Origin: Strobilurus pachycystidiatus
Taxonomy: Eukaryota; Basidiomycota; Agaricomycetes; Agaricales; Physalacriaceae
Length of the DNA: 64,000 nt
Direction: 5' to 3'
Assembly (NCBI GenBank): GCA_019915135.1
Contig: JAHLMK010000022.1
Coordinates: forward strand, 310,001-374,000
Part shown: piece after piece, positions 10,086-22,200 of the stretch
Layout: the number at the start of each line of letters is the position of its first letter
Position numbering within the stretch: the stretch's first letter is position 1
The notes under the pieces: model-generated
Told to the model about the DNA's origin: nothing
Databases searched by the model: none
Seen by the model: the letters and a program-made list of their open reading frames with translations, nothing else
Program-made: the position numbers and the translations under genes

Positions 10086-11198
10086 CTGACGATAGCGATA
10101 TTTTGCGGGACGTAACCGGAATCGGCCGCATCACGCCTCAATTCACCTTCGCACACAGCGCGCACGAGTTTGAGCGCAGCGCAGCACCGCCCACTGAGGC
10201 ACCGCTTCCCTCATACCAGCCCTGAAAGGTATTCACTGTCACCGTTACCACCTTGTATTAGTAACCAGTACCTACATCACTGATATTGCATGTTGTCCTC
10301 CTTTGTGTGTCTCAATGAACTCAAGCCCGACGATGACTCTGAGTTGGAGCGCACATGTGAGCGAGATGCCGCTCGGGCGCGTGTCGTTGTCACGCCCGGG
10401 CTGCTGCTGCACAGTACGTGTCCCGGTCTGCACCATACTGACACATGTGTTGCAGTTCTTTCCTGGCAACTTTTCCGGCGCATACATTCGGTGAGGCTTG
10501 TTGCGGTTATCTTTGACCTGGTCTAATCACTGGCTAGTTGAATCGTCTTCCGCCCCTGGCACCGAGGCAATCTGGCAACAACACACCTTAAGCCTACATT
10601 CCGTCGCGCCGAACGCGCCGTCCGAAAGGTCAGCGCCTGCCTTCTCTCTTTCGCGACATTTGCTTACCATATCCTTTCGCCAGACGCGCGGCTCGCTAGT
10701 ATGGACATTGACCGTATTGACATGCGCAGCTTACACGATTTCGCGACATTTGCTTACCATATCCTTTCGCCAGACGCGCGGCTCGCTAGCTAGTGGTATC
10801 GAGTGACCAGTTTATAAAAATCATTATATATCCGTATATATCGGCTACAATCAAAATCTGACAATAATCACGAGCGGGAACACCAGATTCTGGATAGTGG
10901 CTGATAAGTATGAGCCGACAAAATCTATTGATGTCTCGGACGCTCACTTTCTCACGTTTGAGACCGCTCTGGAGCCGCTGGGCCCAGCAGGTAGCCATGG
11001 TGCAGCTGGAGGATTTGTAACCGCGCTGAGACGACTAGTCGCGCCTGTCAGTTACAGGAAATTTATCGCGGGAAGAGAGAGGCATCGTAGCACCAAAAAG
11101 CCGATGGTGGTAAGAGACGAACCCGGGCTTTCGGCGGTGATTTCCATTTTGGCTCTTGACGTCGACCATCACGGTCGACGACGACGACGACGGCCGTC
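10086..11198. other. No confident gene; short coding-like scraps
   Basis: Short pieces with plausible splice sites occur (for example FFPGNFSGAYIR at about 10458-10493, bounded by CAG and GTGAGG), but they could not be joined into a gene or matched to a family with confidence. The region also contains the 51 bp direct repeat listed separately. Confidence 0.5.
10649..10789 (+). repeat. 51 bp direct repeat pair, 90 bp apart
   Basis: Positions 10649-10699 and 10739-10789 are identical. The offset of 90 bp is a multiple of three, and in one frame both copies read DFATFAYHILSPDARLA, so a coding tandem duplication is possible. No longer gene context was found. Confidence 0.8.
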
Positions 11199-14100
11199 AT
11201 GCCCGCCAATCTCAACGTCCCGACTCTGTCTGCATCGCAGCCATCATCGTCGATAACACTCGTGAACAGTGGGCAACTAATCGACAATGACGACGCGATT
11301 TCCTTCACTGATTTGGACGGGCAGGACCCAGCCCGGCAGGTGCGATACTACACTGAACGGCGCAGAACACATGTCTGACGACTTTTGTTAGCTTCTCGAG
11401 CTCAACAACAGACTAATGAAGCAGAATCGCATCATGGAAGGGGCGGAGAACATGCTAAATATGCCTCTGACGGTGGCGTGCTAATTATTGTTCATTGCGC
11501 ATCGAAATTTATGTACATCTTTAGGACGCCCTGCGTCTCCAAGTGGAATCCGAACTCGACATAGCCAGGAGTAGGATTGAGGCTATCACCAGCAAACGGT
11601 CCGACATACGTAGGCGCACGCTACTTACTCTTCGCGTCACGCGAGCTCATCTTCACCACTGCAGAGTCATCCATCGACAAGGGCAAACAGATCAATGGTG
11701 CCGCCGCCGCGCGCAAGAAACTCCAAAATGGTCATTCCCCTTCGCTCAGTGCTACGGACGAACGGGGTACGCTTACGGCGTTCGTGCACACCTTCCCCAC
11801 TGATCTCCATACGCAGGCGAGGACTTTCGAACTGCCTTGCAGAATGCCAACAACTGCGTGTCGAATCTTGTTGCACTTCTCCGGCCCACCTCCCCTCCGG
11901 TGATGAATGCTGGCGCCTCGTCCACCTCGATCCCCATAAATTCCGGCGTCCCCGAAGCTGATAGGCCGTGGATTGAGACTATGCATAGGCTTGCGAATAT
12001 ACTTCAAAAGAGTTGGCGAATTCGCTATGAACTCAGCATCACCGATATCGTCCAGGCGTACGGTCCTTCTCTCCCAATTGGCCACGTTATTTAACCACCG
12101 TCACACAGCGTCCTTCCCGCACTTGCCGATAAGCGATCAACACAATGTCACTCAGCCGCATATCGCGTCATCAGGTTAGCCCTGGTCGACCACGATTCTG
12201 TGAATCGTCTCGGGGAACAGCCTCTTGATTGGTATATCGTCAAGTACGCGATTCAGACGCTCCTGCGGCTCTATAGTTAAACATCCACAGGTCCTTGACA
12301 AGGGACAGCAAATACACCGTCGAGAAGGAGCAGGTTGTTAAGCTGATTCGCACAATAGTGGATGTCGGGACTATTCGCAATGACGCACTCCCAGTCGGTT
12401 GCTCTTCTGGTCTTGTGCCGCTATCAGAACCCGTCATGAGAGCATTTATAGCAGTTGCCGAGCACGTCGAATCTCCGTTCCGGCCAATCTGCATACTGAC
12501 ACTGACCGAGATACGTATGTCCGCACTCACGGCTGCATACTGTCTTTGGCATCTCACGCATCTTATGTACAGTTCTCATTGACATCGACCTCGTGTGGCG
12601 AACAGGAGGTTTTCGCTTCTTGCTTCACGTTCTCGGTGAAGGCCCGGTGGAACTGTCGCCAATTATATCATCCGCTTTCTTGCATATCATCGATTCCCCT
12701 CGGACACGTACGTATTTCACAGTGGGAACTGACCTGGAGGTGAGGGCATTCTGTACAATCGGCTAAAAGTTCACTCAGCGTCCACTAGATTGCATTGGCT
12801 GCCATCACGGACGCCTATGGCAAAGGGCCTGACCATACCGAACGTATGAAAAGCTGTACAAAGATTATCCAAGGCATGCTGAGAAGTTGGAGTGGTACGT
12901 CCCGTCTGCTTTTTCTCTGGCAATGTTTGACATGGGTATGAAGGGCTCATGTACCTATGTATGGCGGACATGCGTGCGCTCCGGTCTCTGATTGACACAC
13001 TTCGAATACCGTCATTGGAGTCGAGAGTATGTTGTTGGATTCCTCTCGGTCCTGTTCGCTAATGAGTCTGCGAAGGAAATCATACTGAACATGTTCTTCG
13101 ACCTTCTGAAGATCAAGACACCAGAGTGGTATCAGACCTTCATCGACGGTCGACGGTTGACAAGTAAGATAACCCCATGGAGTCGATCTCGCGCTTGTTC
13201 ATAATTGTTTTCCAAGTGTACAAGAAACGCCGTCATAGTCAAGATATTCGGCCTCCAGCACCCAAGAAAGAAGCCGAACAAGGCGAACGGCGATCACAGA
13301 CTATGAGGCTGACTGATCAATATATTGCGCTCCTGGTGCTCATATTCACAAATGCCGGGCTGCTGGACGTGAGTTTTCTGGCGTCTTACCTTTCGTGTAA
13401 CTGACAGTGTGACCAGGCCCTGACCACCATGGTTTCTGAGACAACGACCGGGTCGAATCTCTCTCGGAAGGCGACTCTACTGATTGCCGAGGTTCTGCAG
13501 CTTGCTAATCGTGTTCTTCCTTTGTGAGTTGCAGCCCGTATCCAAACAGTGCCCGAAATATTCGGTATGGCGACGGATTACAAAGATGGAGAGCAACGTG
13601 TAATTGGTACATTCACGATGTCTGCTATCAATAGTCTCGACCGCAATCGCGCGAGATTGCAACCAGGACTCGTAAAGCAGTCCCGAGCTCGGTAAGGCTC
13701 TATTGCAACGCTCCCATTGCTTCGATTTCGTGTTTGCGCAGGGCAAACTCCGTCGAGGACCCAGTCCGACGTGGCCAGCGGAAGGTCGAACAAGTGAAGT
13801 TCAAGATGAGCATGCAGATGGAGGATAAAACCTTCCACACTGCGATCTTGGACACGCAGGTGCATCTTTCGGTCTGAGCTTTTGCTGAGTGGTTGCACTC
13901 TAACACTCGCAAGTAGGTGATCTTCGCGTACAAAGACCACACCAAGAGGAATTTCAACCTACTGCTCAAGTTGATCGAAAACCCACTGCTGAATCCCAAG
14001 CGGATGGAGGAAGCGATGAGGGCGACGAAGTTCATGAAGCGCTTAATGGGCTTCTTCCACCCCTTCAGTCACCGGTTCTCAGACATGCTCAAGATCAAGG

Positions 14101-14660
14101 TGATTCTTTCGTCTTCCAAGGGGAGTCTTTTCACTGACTATTTCGCAGGCTAACATGAAATGGGCGCTCGGGTCGTTCGCTTCTCACGACATTGACAACA
14201 TTCGCCGACGGCGCTCGCTTCCTCGGTTCAGGATCAGTTTCTCACTCACAACGGCAGAAGTATCGCTTGAGTAAACATAAGGATGGAATTCAGTAAGCCT
14301 TCGTCTTCACCTAGGTACTAATGGACAAATTCAAGATTTTCACCGCGTTCTATCATCTCAGCGAGCTTCGAAGTCGCGAAGATATAATCAAGGGTATATC
14401 GAATACCTTGACTACGCAATGTCAGTAATCTTTGGGCTCAATGTCAGATTCTGAACCCGTAACCTATAGTAGGGACAGCCACCCACGTATCAATTATCGA
14501 GGGCATTGACTTGCAAGCTACAAGGTCCGCAGTTGCATTGCGTGGTGCATCGAACTTTTCACTGACCTCGGCCGGCACATCAAGCTGTACGCCACGAAAC
14601 ATCTGGGAGAGCTCATTCGTGTACTCTGCAAACCGTTTCTACTCTTTTGCGCCTCACCCA
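11199..14660 (+). pseudogene. TSC11: RICTOR/TSC11 (TORC2 subunit) pseudogene, N-terminal half
   Basis: RICTOR (Tsc11, Ste20 in fission yeast) is the defining subunit of TOR complex 2. The first half is well preserved across many normal introns. It has a short N-terminal coiled, HR1-like segment (MKQNRIMEGAENMLNMPLTD), then RICTOR_N blocks such as EKEQVVKLIRTIVDVGTIR, LTEILLIDIDLVWRTGGFR, LIDTLRIPSLES, EWYQTFIDGRRLT and MGFFHPFSHRFSD. An in-frame TGA at 13525-13527 interrupts a conserved stretch (LANRVLPL then VAARIQTVPEIF). From about 14180 the frame breaks repeatedly: LLTTLTTFADGARFL, DQFLTH, LSKHKDGIQ, FYHLSELRSREDIIKG and IKLYATKHLGELIRVLC lie in different frames, and about 45 residues appear deleted near 14245. 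The C-terminal half of the family is absent. Preserved introns show DNA-level duplication. Confidence 0.8.
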
Positions 14661-15404
14661 GCCAGACCATTTGCTGACTTCGCAACTTGCCCGTCATTAG
14701 CGGGCGATATAGGACCATAATTTACCATACACGACGGGATCATGCTTCGCTTGTGAACAAGCTCCCGCCAAAAGTGGGCGTCCATCTTTGGCGTGATGAA
14801 TCCGTTCCTCAAAAGGGAGTCCACACGTTGGCCGCATGTTTTGGGTCAGAGGAAGAGGGCACCGTTCGTCTGTTATGCTTGTGGTGTGATGAATGTTGAT
14901 GGTGCATTGATAGACCAACGAAGAGTATTATGAAAACACCTCCCGGAATGGAAGACCAAGAAGGAACACAGCCTGCTAGGACATCTGGAGAGTTCGTGTT
15001 TACACTTAGTGGACGTAGTCGTGGTACCCGATGCAATTATTCGTGGAAGCTTGGTGTTTGAACTGATCCAGATCTCACGTACAAGAAGTGATTCCGAAAC
15101 CGCAATTCTGGTTGCGGGAACCTGGGTCGTACCGAAGTCGAGGATGGTCTTGGCATCTCAATTGTTGAACGTTGAACGTTTGCGACTGGCTGAAATTTCG
15201 GAAAGACCTCTGATATCAGCCAACTCTGTCGACGTTGATACAATAGTAATTGTTCTCAGCTTATTGTTGCCTTCCTTCTCATTTGACATTGACACCTGTA
15301 AGTCAGATAAAGACCAAGTGTTACAGGACAATAAGGCTCTTGATCAATTGTTATCAGAGAGCTATAAGCGTAGTCGATGTTCAATCTGCGCCCAACCACA
15401 ACAC
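14661..15404. other. Spacer between RICTOR pseudogene and NTase-RING gene
   Basis: No recognised gene is present. A coding-like scrap at about 14700-14895 (PPKVGVHLWRDESVPQKGVH) could not be assigned. The 15009-15404 stretch is an upstream extension of the next gene's frame but looks like 5' flank. Confidence 0.45.
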
Positions 15405-17405
15405 ATGGCTTTAAACTCCCCAGACCCCTTCCTCTATCAGCTTCAATCAGGCGTACATCTCGACGACGTACGCTTGGTGGCTAGCAAGAACGAAGCTGAG
15501 CTTCGTTACTTGTATGCCAACGATAGGTCCAATGACCGGCTTTTCGACCCTTATATTGGTCTAGTTGATGTCTTTGATGCAGGTGCCGAAATTTTTGCTA
15601 CGCGCGCTCGTGTCGTTCGAGATGAGGAGGACCAGCTGGCCGAAGTTGTCATGCCCCTCTCGCCAGAGCACCGTCGAGTCAATGGCGCCCCCTCTGTTGT
15701 CTCCAGCCTGGACGTATTCAGGCAAAATTGGCAGATTTTCTCTCAGTCTTCCTTATCAGAACTGGACTGGAGTAACATAGTCGTTGCTGGAGGAAGCATA
15801 CTCGCCTGCCTTACACCGCTCCCATCTCCGGCCATGACAAGTCCCGGTACTGTTCTCAGATATTACAACCGGGAACCCTACGCTGCATCGGATATCGATA
15901 TCTTTCTCTGGGGCTTGACTCCTGAACAGGCCGAAGCCAAAATTAGAGCCATCTACGTTGGAGTTTGTAGATCCGTGTTATGGCCGTGTACTTGCGTACG
16001 GACCAAGAACACCATCTCGATACACTGTGCATTTTACTTTTGTTTTCTGTTAGTGTATCTGACAGTTTAACAGCTCAATATCCTCACCGACCAATTCAGA
16101 TTGTCCTACGGCTCTATAAGTCCGTTAGTGAAATTCTGACAGGGTTTGACGTCGATGCCCCCTGCTGCGCTTACGATGGTCAACGCGTTTGGGCCAGTCC
16201 TCGTGCTCTGATTGCTATGATGCAGCAAGTCAACACCGTAGACATGACCCGACGCTCCCCATCCTATGAGGCCCGCCTTGCTAAATACTCCAAGCGAGGC
16301 TTTGAGGTTCATGTCCCGACATTGAATCGAGGCCGAATCGATCCTATAGTAAGCTCATTTTCCTGATCTATAACTTTCAACTCATCCTTAGGATAGATCT
16401 ATAGAATGCCCGTCAACCTCCTAAAGGGACTTGCGCGCTTGCTAGTTCTTGAAAGACACAAGACCCGCATCCAAGAAGAGTCTTATCGTATAAACAATTA
16501 TGAGACAACTTTTCTTCAGATCCCATACGGGCCCGGCTGGTGCGCAAGCAGTATTACAAAGTATATTCTGAAAGTTGATTCAGCATTGAATTGTAAGTTT
16601 AGTATATGGGGTTATACTCCAGCTGATACAATACGGCTTTTGCTAGCTCCTTTCAATCCAAGAAACCAAGGGAGAAGATTACATCGGCACCTTGCCTTCA
16701 GTGGCACCGTCGAGGAATGCCTGAACGATATATGCAGAGTACGTTGAATCTAATTTTTTTTTTTCTGTTTAATTCAGCCAAATTAGGATTGCCCAGAACC
16801 AATGACATTGGAAGAGACTGAGCTCCAGAAGGATGAAGACAAGAGTTACGTACGTGGCCAACTTGCGTAAGTTATCCTCTACCGTCTCTTCTTAACTAAC
16901 TTGTGTATACAAGCTTCATTGAAGACGACCCTGGGCGTCAGCTGATGACCGGAAGCTTCAATCCTATTGATATTGACGACTGGAGCGATCAAGCGTATAT
17001 TACAGAGGCCAAATTGGCCAAAGTGGGAAGCGAAATCATCTCTAGACTTGGAAAGGAGTTCGCATGCGCCATCTGTGCTCAGAAGATATGGTATCCCTAC
17101 ACGTGCGTGGCCCACTTTCATATTTAAATCATTAGTACTGAAAAACTGACAGACTGACGGACTGTGGCCATACTTTCTGCCAGTCCTGTCTTCATGAGTG
17201 GTTCAAGACAGTCATAAATGAGCAGGAATATGTGGTGCAAGAGAATGCACGTCCTCTTTCCTGCCCAACATGTCGTCGAATGGTTGCGAGACGTCCTGTG
17301 GTTAATTTTTCTCTGAGGCGTGTCGTGGAAGTAATAAGCGCTATCATGGGAGAAAGCAGTCCAAACGAGTTGATTGACGAAGAGTGGCCTGAATGGCTTG
17401 TATGA
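15405..17405 (+). CDS. Nucleotidyltransferase-like protein with C-terminal RING finger (one frame break)
   Basis: Exons are approximately 15405-16026, 16074-16348, about 16400-16738, 16787-16866, 16914-17102 and 17153-17405, giving about 585 residues. An N-terminal region holds IVVAGGSILACL and, about 30 residues later, ASDIDIFLWGLTPEQAEAKI. The G-G-S and D-I-D pair resembles the signature of polymerase-beta-type nucleotidyltransferases (inference). A middle block (VDAPCCAYDGQRVWASPRAL, NTVDMTRRSPSYEARLAKY) is conserved in fungal proteins I recall, some with ankyrin repeats. The C-terminus is a RING finger: CAIC, then TLTDCGHTFCQSCLHEW completed by splicing, then CPTCRR. This suggests an E3 ubiquitin ligase. 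Between exons 2 and 3 no splice pair keeps the frame (GATAGATCTATAG then ATGCCC), so a small deletion is likely and the gene may be dead. Confidence 0.65.
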
Positions 17406-17544
17406 AGGAGGACGTCTCCAGTCGCTTTTACTTATAGTAAGAGATTTATTGTAAATCATTTGATTTGATCCCAATCAGTATGACGTTTGCTTCGTCCGAT
17501 CTGGACACTCATCTATGATCTTGTCGACGTCGCGCGCGTCTCTC

Positions 17545-17990
17545 AAGCCGTCAAGATGGGTTGAACCTTGTTCAGCGCGGTAGCTGGACCTACCGAATCG
17601 AAAAGCCAGGTTCCAATGGCACGTATACCGAGATGGGTCTTTGGTCCATCTCTCGTGCCGGTATCGAGAACGTTCAGACTCTCAATGGGACGTACAATGA
17701 CCAAGTTTGGATGCTCTACACCAATGAGAACCAGACCAAGACATGGGAATACGATACGAATGTTCCGGTTCCCTTTGGATTTCCTCGCCTTTCATTTCCG
17801 GCACAAAGGTTAGAAATTTGTTCGCGCCGTTCGAGGAGTATACGCTCGAGGCATCATACTACGCCGATGATAAGGCTCCGTACGCGTACTACGGATGTTT
17901 GGGGTCTCTCATGATGGATTTATCTCCTCTGTTTGCACGAACTCAACTGACCGTCCGGCAGCTCAGAAGTACTACTTCCCCTCGTCTGCT
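17545..17990 (+). pseudogene. GH13 alpha-amylase / glucan synthase-like fragment
   Basis: The piece reads RGSWTYRIEKPGSNGTYTEMG, then SISRAGIENVQTLNGTYNDQ, VWMLYTNENQTKTWEYDTNV, RNLFAPFEEYTLEASYYADD and KAPYAYYGCLGSL. It resembles the C-terminal end of the catalytic module of fungal alpha-amylase/alpha-glucan synthase type proteins. No catalytic residues are included. The frame changes twice, at about 17770-17812 (possible 43 nt intron with a poor donor) and near 17905, and it runs into the TFIIIC fragment. The family call is from memory and moderate. Confidence 0.45.
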
Positions 17991-18109
17991 ATGTCTTCCA
18001 GGACGGCCCTTGATGCAACACGTTGGTCAGATTTGGATACGATCCTCGCAAAAATAACAAAGCTCGTTTGTACGTCTGCAATCTTTCATCTCCCCTACGT
18101 TCGACGACT

Positions 18110-18753
18110 CATATTATCTAGCTATCAGCGTCTATATTTCCGCAACGCCAATCATCCAATCGCACGCCCTTCGGTGACGACGCGTCGCCAAGACCGGACT
18201 TCGACCTACGTGCTCCTCGACCCAGCGCTGGACCAAGACGAACGAAAGACTTCACACGTTTTCGACGGGCAAACGCTCACCAAAGAGACGGCTGCGTTTC
18301 AGCTATGCGACACATCCGACCCTATGTTGAAAGGTATGATCGAGGACGCGAGCGAGCTGCGCGAGATTTGTGATGTGCGTATCTCTTCGACTCTTTCGTT
18401 GTTCTTCTCTTCTCACGACCTCCATGTACTCTAGGAGCGAGACGCCTTCGAGCGCATCAAGGCCGTGCTTTGCCACAAGTTCTTCTCCTTACTACATGGC
18501 CACGTTGCCCCAGATGACGAGTGCGCTAAATTGCTGGAGAACGTGGAGGGTGCAACTACCAAGTCCACCGGGTTGTCCAAGGGCCACCGGCTTCGCGCTG
18601 GGAAACATGATATGGCGAAGGGTGCCTTGAGGCCGGAGGATGCTGCTGTACGTGGTTTTATCCCGCTCTGGCAAGGATTCATTCTTACTGAGAACTTTGT
18701 TCCAGGCGGTTAATGCGAAGTCGCTGTCCACGTGTGTATTGATATACTCGTGA
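18110..18753 (+). pseudogene. TFC1: TFIIIC subunit 5 (tau95/Sfc1) C-terminal fragment
   Basis: TFIIIC subunit 5 binds the A box of tRNA genes for RNA polymerase III. The fragment begins SSYQRLYFRNANHPIARPSV and continues HVFDGQTLTKETAAFQLCD, SDPMLKGMIEDASELREICD and ERDAFERIKAVLCHKFFSLLHGH, matching the C-terminal part of the family, where FYQLCDL precedes a helical tail. An intron at 18375-18434 is normal. A second probable intron, 18647-18706, leads to AVNAKSLSTCVLIYS and a TGA at 18751-18753. The DNA-binding N-terminal half is missing and its place is taken by the GH13-like scrap in a continuous open frame. It is a truncated duplicate. Confidence 0.65.
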
Positions 18754-19259
18754 AAGTGTATCTTGTAGAAGTGTTGTATCCCTCGATTGTACCTGTGAGT
18801 TCGTGTGTCTAACGTACGAGTGTTCAGGTACTGAACGTTCAGAACGATATCAGTGCTCTAAGCTAGTACCTTGTTCTCTTTCTTGGAGTGATATTGTCGT
18901 GATGCTCGCATCACGCCCGGTCACTAGGACTGTCAACTCCTCGCGTAACGATCTTTGAATCATTCAGTGTCTGCAACCACCATCAACGATGGCGACGACG
19001 ACAGCTAGCCACTGTGCTGCCATTGCCGTGCTGGTACCATTATCTTCCAATATCGCTAGGGCCAAATTAGAGTGCGTATGCTATTGCAAGGCCGTTTTCT
19101 TTTGCTCATCCGTGGCTCCGCTTTCGTTCTAGGTTCGATCACGGTCAGCACCTGCCACGACGAATGGATTTGCGCAGAGATTCTCAGAGACGAATACGCG
19201 CACGAGCAGGCTGTCATAGACGCCGTCGACTCGAAGATTTCCAGGAGACAACAGTAAAG

Positions 19260-22200
19260 CTCAGCGCACGCTTTGCCAAAGGGCCCGTTCGCCGAGGAGG
19301 ACATCAATTCGGGCATTTACCCATACAATGCATATGTCCATCCCTTCTCCTACCTCGAACGCAAGCCGGATACCGAACCCACCCTCTTTGCCACCCGTCT
19401 GCAGCGCCTCCTCGTACCAACTATCATGCCCGCCGGTCTCGACGCCAACCAAATACTCAATGAACGGGATCGGTATGTCGAGGCGAGGATAGTGCAGCCA
19501 GCGCATACGGGAATCGGAGGATCTGCCGTCCACCATCGGCGACGGCGGGCTGACCGATGTAGCCGAGGCGCTGAAAGACGACAATGCCGTCGACAAGCGC
19601 CTCCTTCAATCCACGTGTCATGGCAAACTTCGCGCACTCATCGAACTCAAGTCGCTCCGTCTCGTCGAGAAGCAAAGGCATTTGCGCACCCTCGTCGCTG
19701 AGAAGCTCGTACACGGCTCACTTTTTTTCCCTCAACCGAGCCGACTTCCGCAGGTCGAGGAAGCCCACATCCGGGACGTCCGGGCCACAGAGCAGCTGGA
19801 ACGGAAACAGCGGACGGACCGTAAACGTCGCGCGAAGCACAAGCGCGTCGAGCAGCTCCATGCCATTACCACACCTCAACGCCAAACGTCTCGCTCAAGA
19901 CCGTGTTTCTGGCCTCGGAAAGTCCGTGCTCAATTATCATGTGCACACAAACAAGGAAGAGCAGAAACGCATTGAGAGGATATCGAAGGAGCGTCTGAAA
20001 GCTTTGAAGGTGGTTGATGAAGAGGCGTACGTGAAGCTCATCGACCCGGCGACATCGGCTGCATACTGAAGAATATCAGACCAAGGGTTTGCAGTGGATG
20101 GTTAGCTTGTACAACAATTGCCTGAATGGTATTCTTGCAGACGAGATGGTGCGTTTCTCCAGATTACATCTTGAGCAAATAGCTCACGAGCACCTTGTAG
20201 GATCTTGAAAGACTATCCACCGTTTCGTTGATATCGTTCCTCATCGAGTCTAAGCGACAGAAGGGCCCGTACCAAATTGTCATTGCGGACCTCGACGCTT
20301 GGTCATTTGCTTCTCGTCGTACTGCGTCGCTTGAAACTGCTCGCAAAGTTGACGCCGTTCTGATCGCTCAACGCACATTCGAATTCCTTGCCTCCCTTGT
20401 TCGCCATGAAAATGAAACTGTCGCCTCTCTCGCTATCTTTACCAGTGCGGCGCTTCCCACCTTCCTTTGTGGTCTTATACGGATATCACCGTTGCCGTGA
20501 AAGCCTGTCCCAGCGGCGCGACCTCGATTCAGAAAGACAAATCAAGGAATCAGAAGACCAACGCCGACTTCGCGAGGTGCGGCATATGCTGTCCTATACA
20601 CTCTCATTCTTGGCACGTCTCCTAAAGGACGACGCCGCCCGCCGATCTGCATTTGCCATGGAGGTGTCCGATACCCTCAAGGCCTTCTACTTCTCCCTGT
20701 GCGACAAGCAATTCAAGAGTGTCGCCCAATATGACGAGTTCACCAACTCTTCCGCTCACCACCACAAGGCCCAATTTCGCGATATGCAGAATAACATTTG
20801 CATCCCTCTTTCCACGATGACTAATTGGTCGGGAGAGCTCGCCAAGTGGGCGCCTGCTATCAAGTTGGTGACGTACAAGAGGAATCCGGCGCAGCGACGA
20901 GCGCTACAAGGCGACCTTCGCGTTGGCTACTTCCAGGCCTTATTGACGACTTACGAGTACATCATCAAGGACCGGCCGGTTCTCAGTAAGCTGTAATGGG
21001 TGCACATGATTATCGGTAGGTCACTCTTCCGCTTCTGGAATGGTTTTGGCCTGATATCTCGTTATAGATGAGGGCCATCGTATGAAAAGCACTTGGTCGA
21101 AACTTTCCCCAACACTTTCCACCTTACTCCCACTCCCGTCACCGCCTCAACTCCGTCAAGTCGTTCGACGAGTGGTTCAACGCGCCGTTCGCGAACGCGG
21201 GTACCGGCGACAAGATCGAGCTGAACGAAGAAGAGGCGCTGCTTATCATTCGCCGGTTACACAAGGTGCTGCGGCCGTTCTTGTTGCGTCGACTGAAGAA
21301 AGCTCCTCAGTCGGGTGCTGCCCAAGTTCTTCGCCACAGATCATCGAGTGAGCAATTTCGGTCACCATTACCGAATTCAAGTTGGATACTGATATCACAC
21401 AAAGGTCCTCATTTTCTTCCAGATGACGAAGGTCATGGGCATCATGGAGGACTTTTTGAAGATGATGAACTGGAAGTTTTTGCGTCTTGATGGTGGAACG
21501 AAGACGGAGGAGCGTGCCTCGTTTGTGCAGTTGTTCAACGGGAAGGACTCGGAGTACAAGGTCTTCATCTTGTCCACGCGTGCTGGTGGTTTGGGTCTCA
21601 ACTTGCAGACTGCTGATACGGTTGTCATGTATGTCTCACTCTTTCTTCTGCTTTTGGCTTTTGCATCTGCTGACCTTTCGTGTTTTCAGCTTCGACAGTG
21701 ATTGGTACGTCTCGATGATCTTAGGTGTCATGGATGTGGTGCTAAATGGCATATAGGAATCCTCACGCCGATTTGCAAGCTCAGGATTGTGCGCATCGTA
21801 TCGGACAGACTTGCGCTGTGCTCATTCTCAGGTTCATCACGGAACAGAGCGTCGAAGAGGCGATGTACCAGCATGCCCGATTCAAGCTTGATGTCGATGA
21901 CAAAGTTATTCAAGCCGGTCGATTCAATAACAAGTCTACGCAGGAAGAACAGGAGGAGTTTTTGGTGCGTCCTTCCACTGAGACTTGTCAGAACCATCCC
22001 ACTCACCTTGATGTGTAGCGATCGATTCTCGAGGCTGATCAGGAGGAGGAGAACGAGGAGGCTGGGGATATGAACGACGAAGAGTTGAATGCGCTCATCG
22101 CACGGTCGGACGACGAGGCGGAGACGTTCCGGAGGATGGATATAGAGCGCGAACGCGAGCAGGCGGAGGCGTGGCGACTGGCGGGCCACCGCGGAAAGCC

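Noticed and set aside
15009..15404. N-terminal extension of the NTase-RING frame
   Set aside because: The frame is open upstream, but the residues are not conserved-looking, and the ATG at 15405 starts the family-like region.
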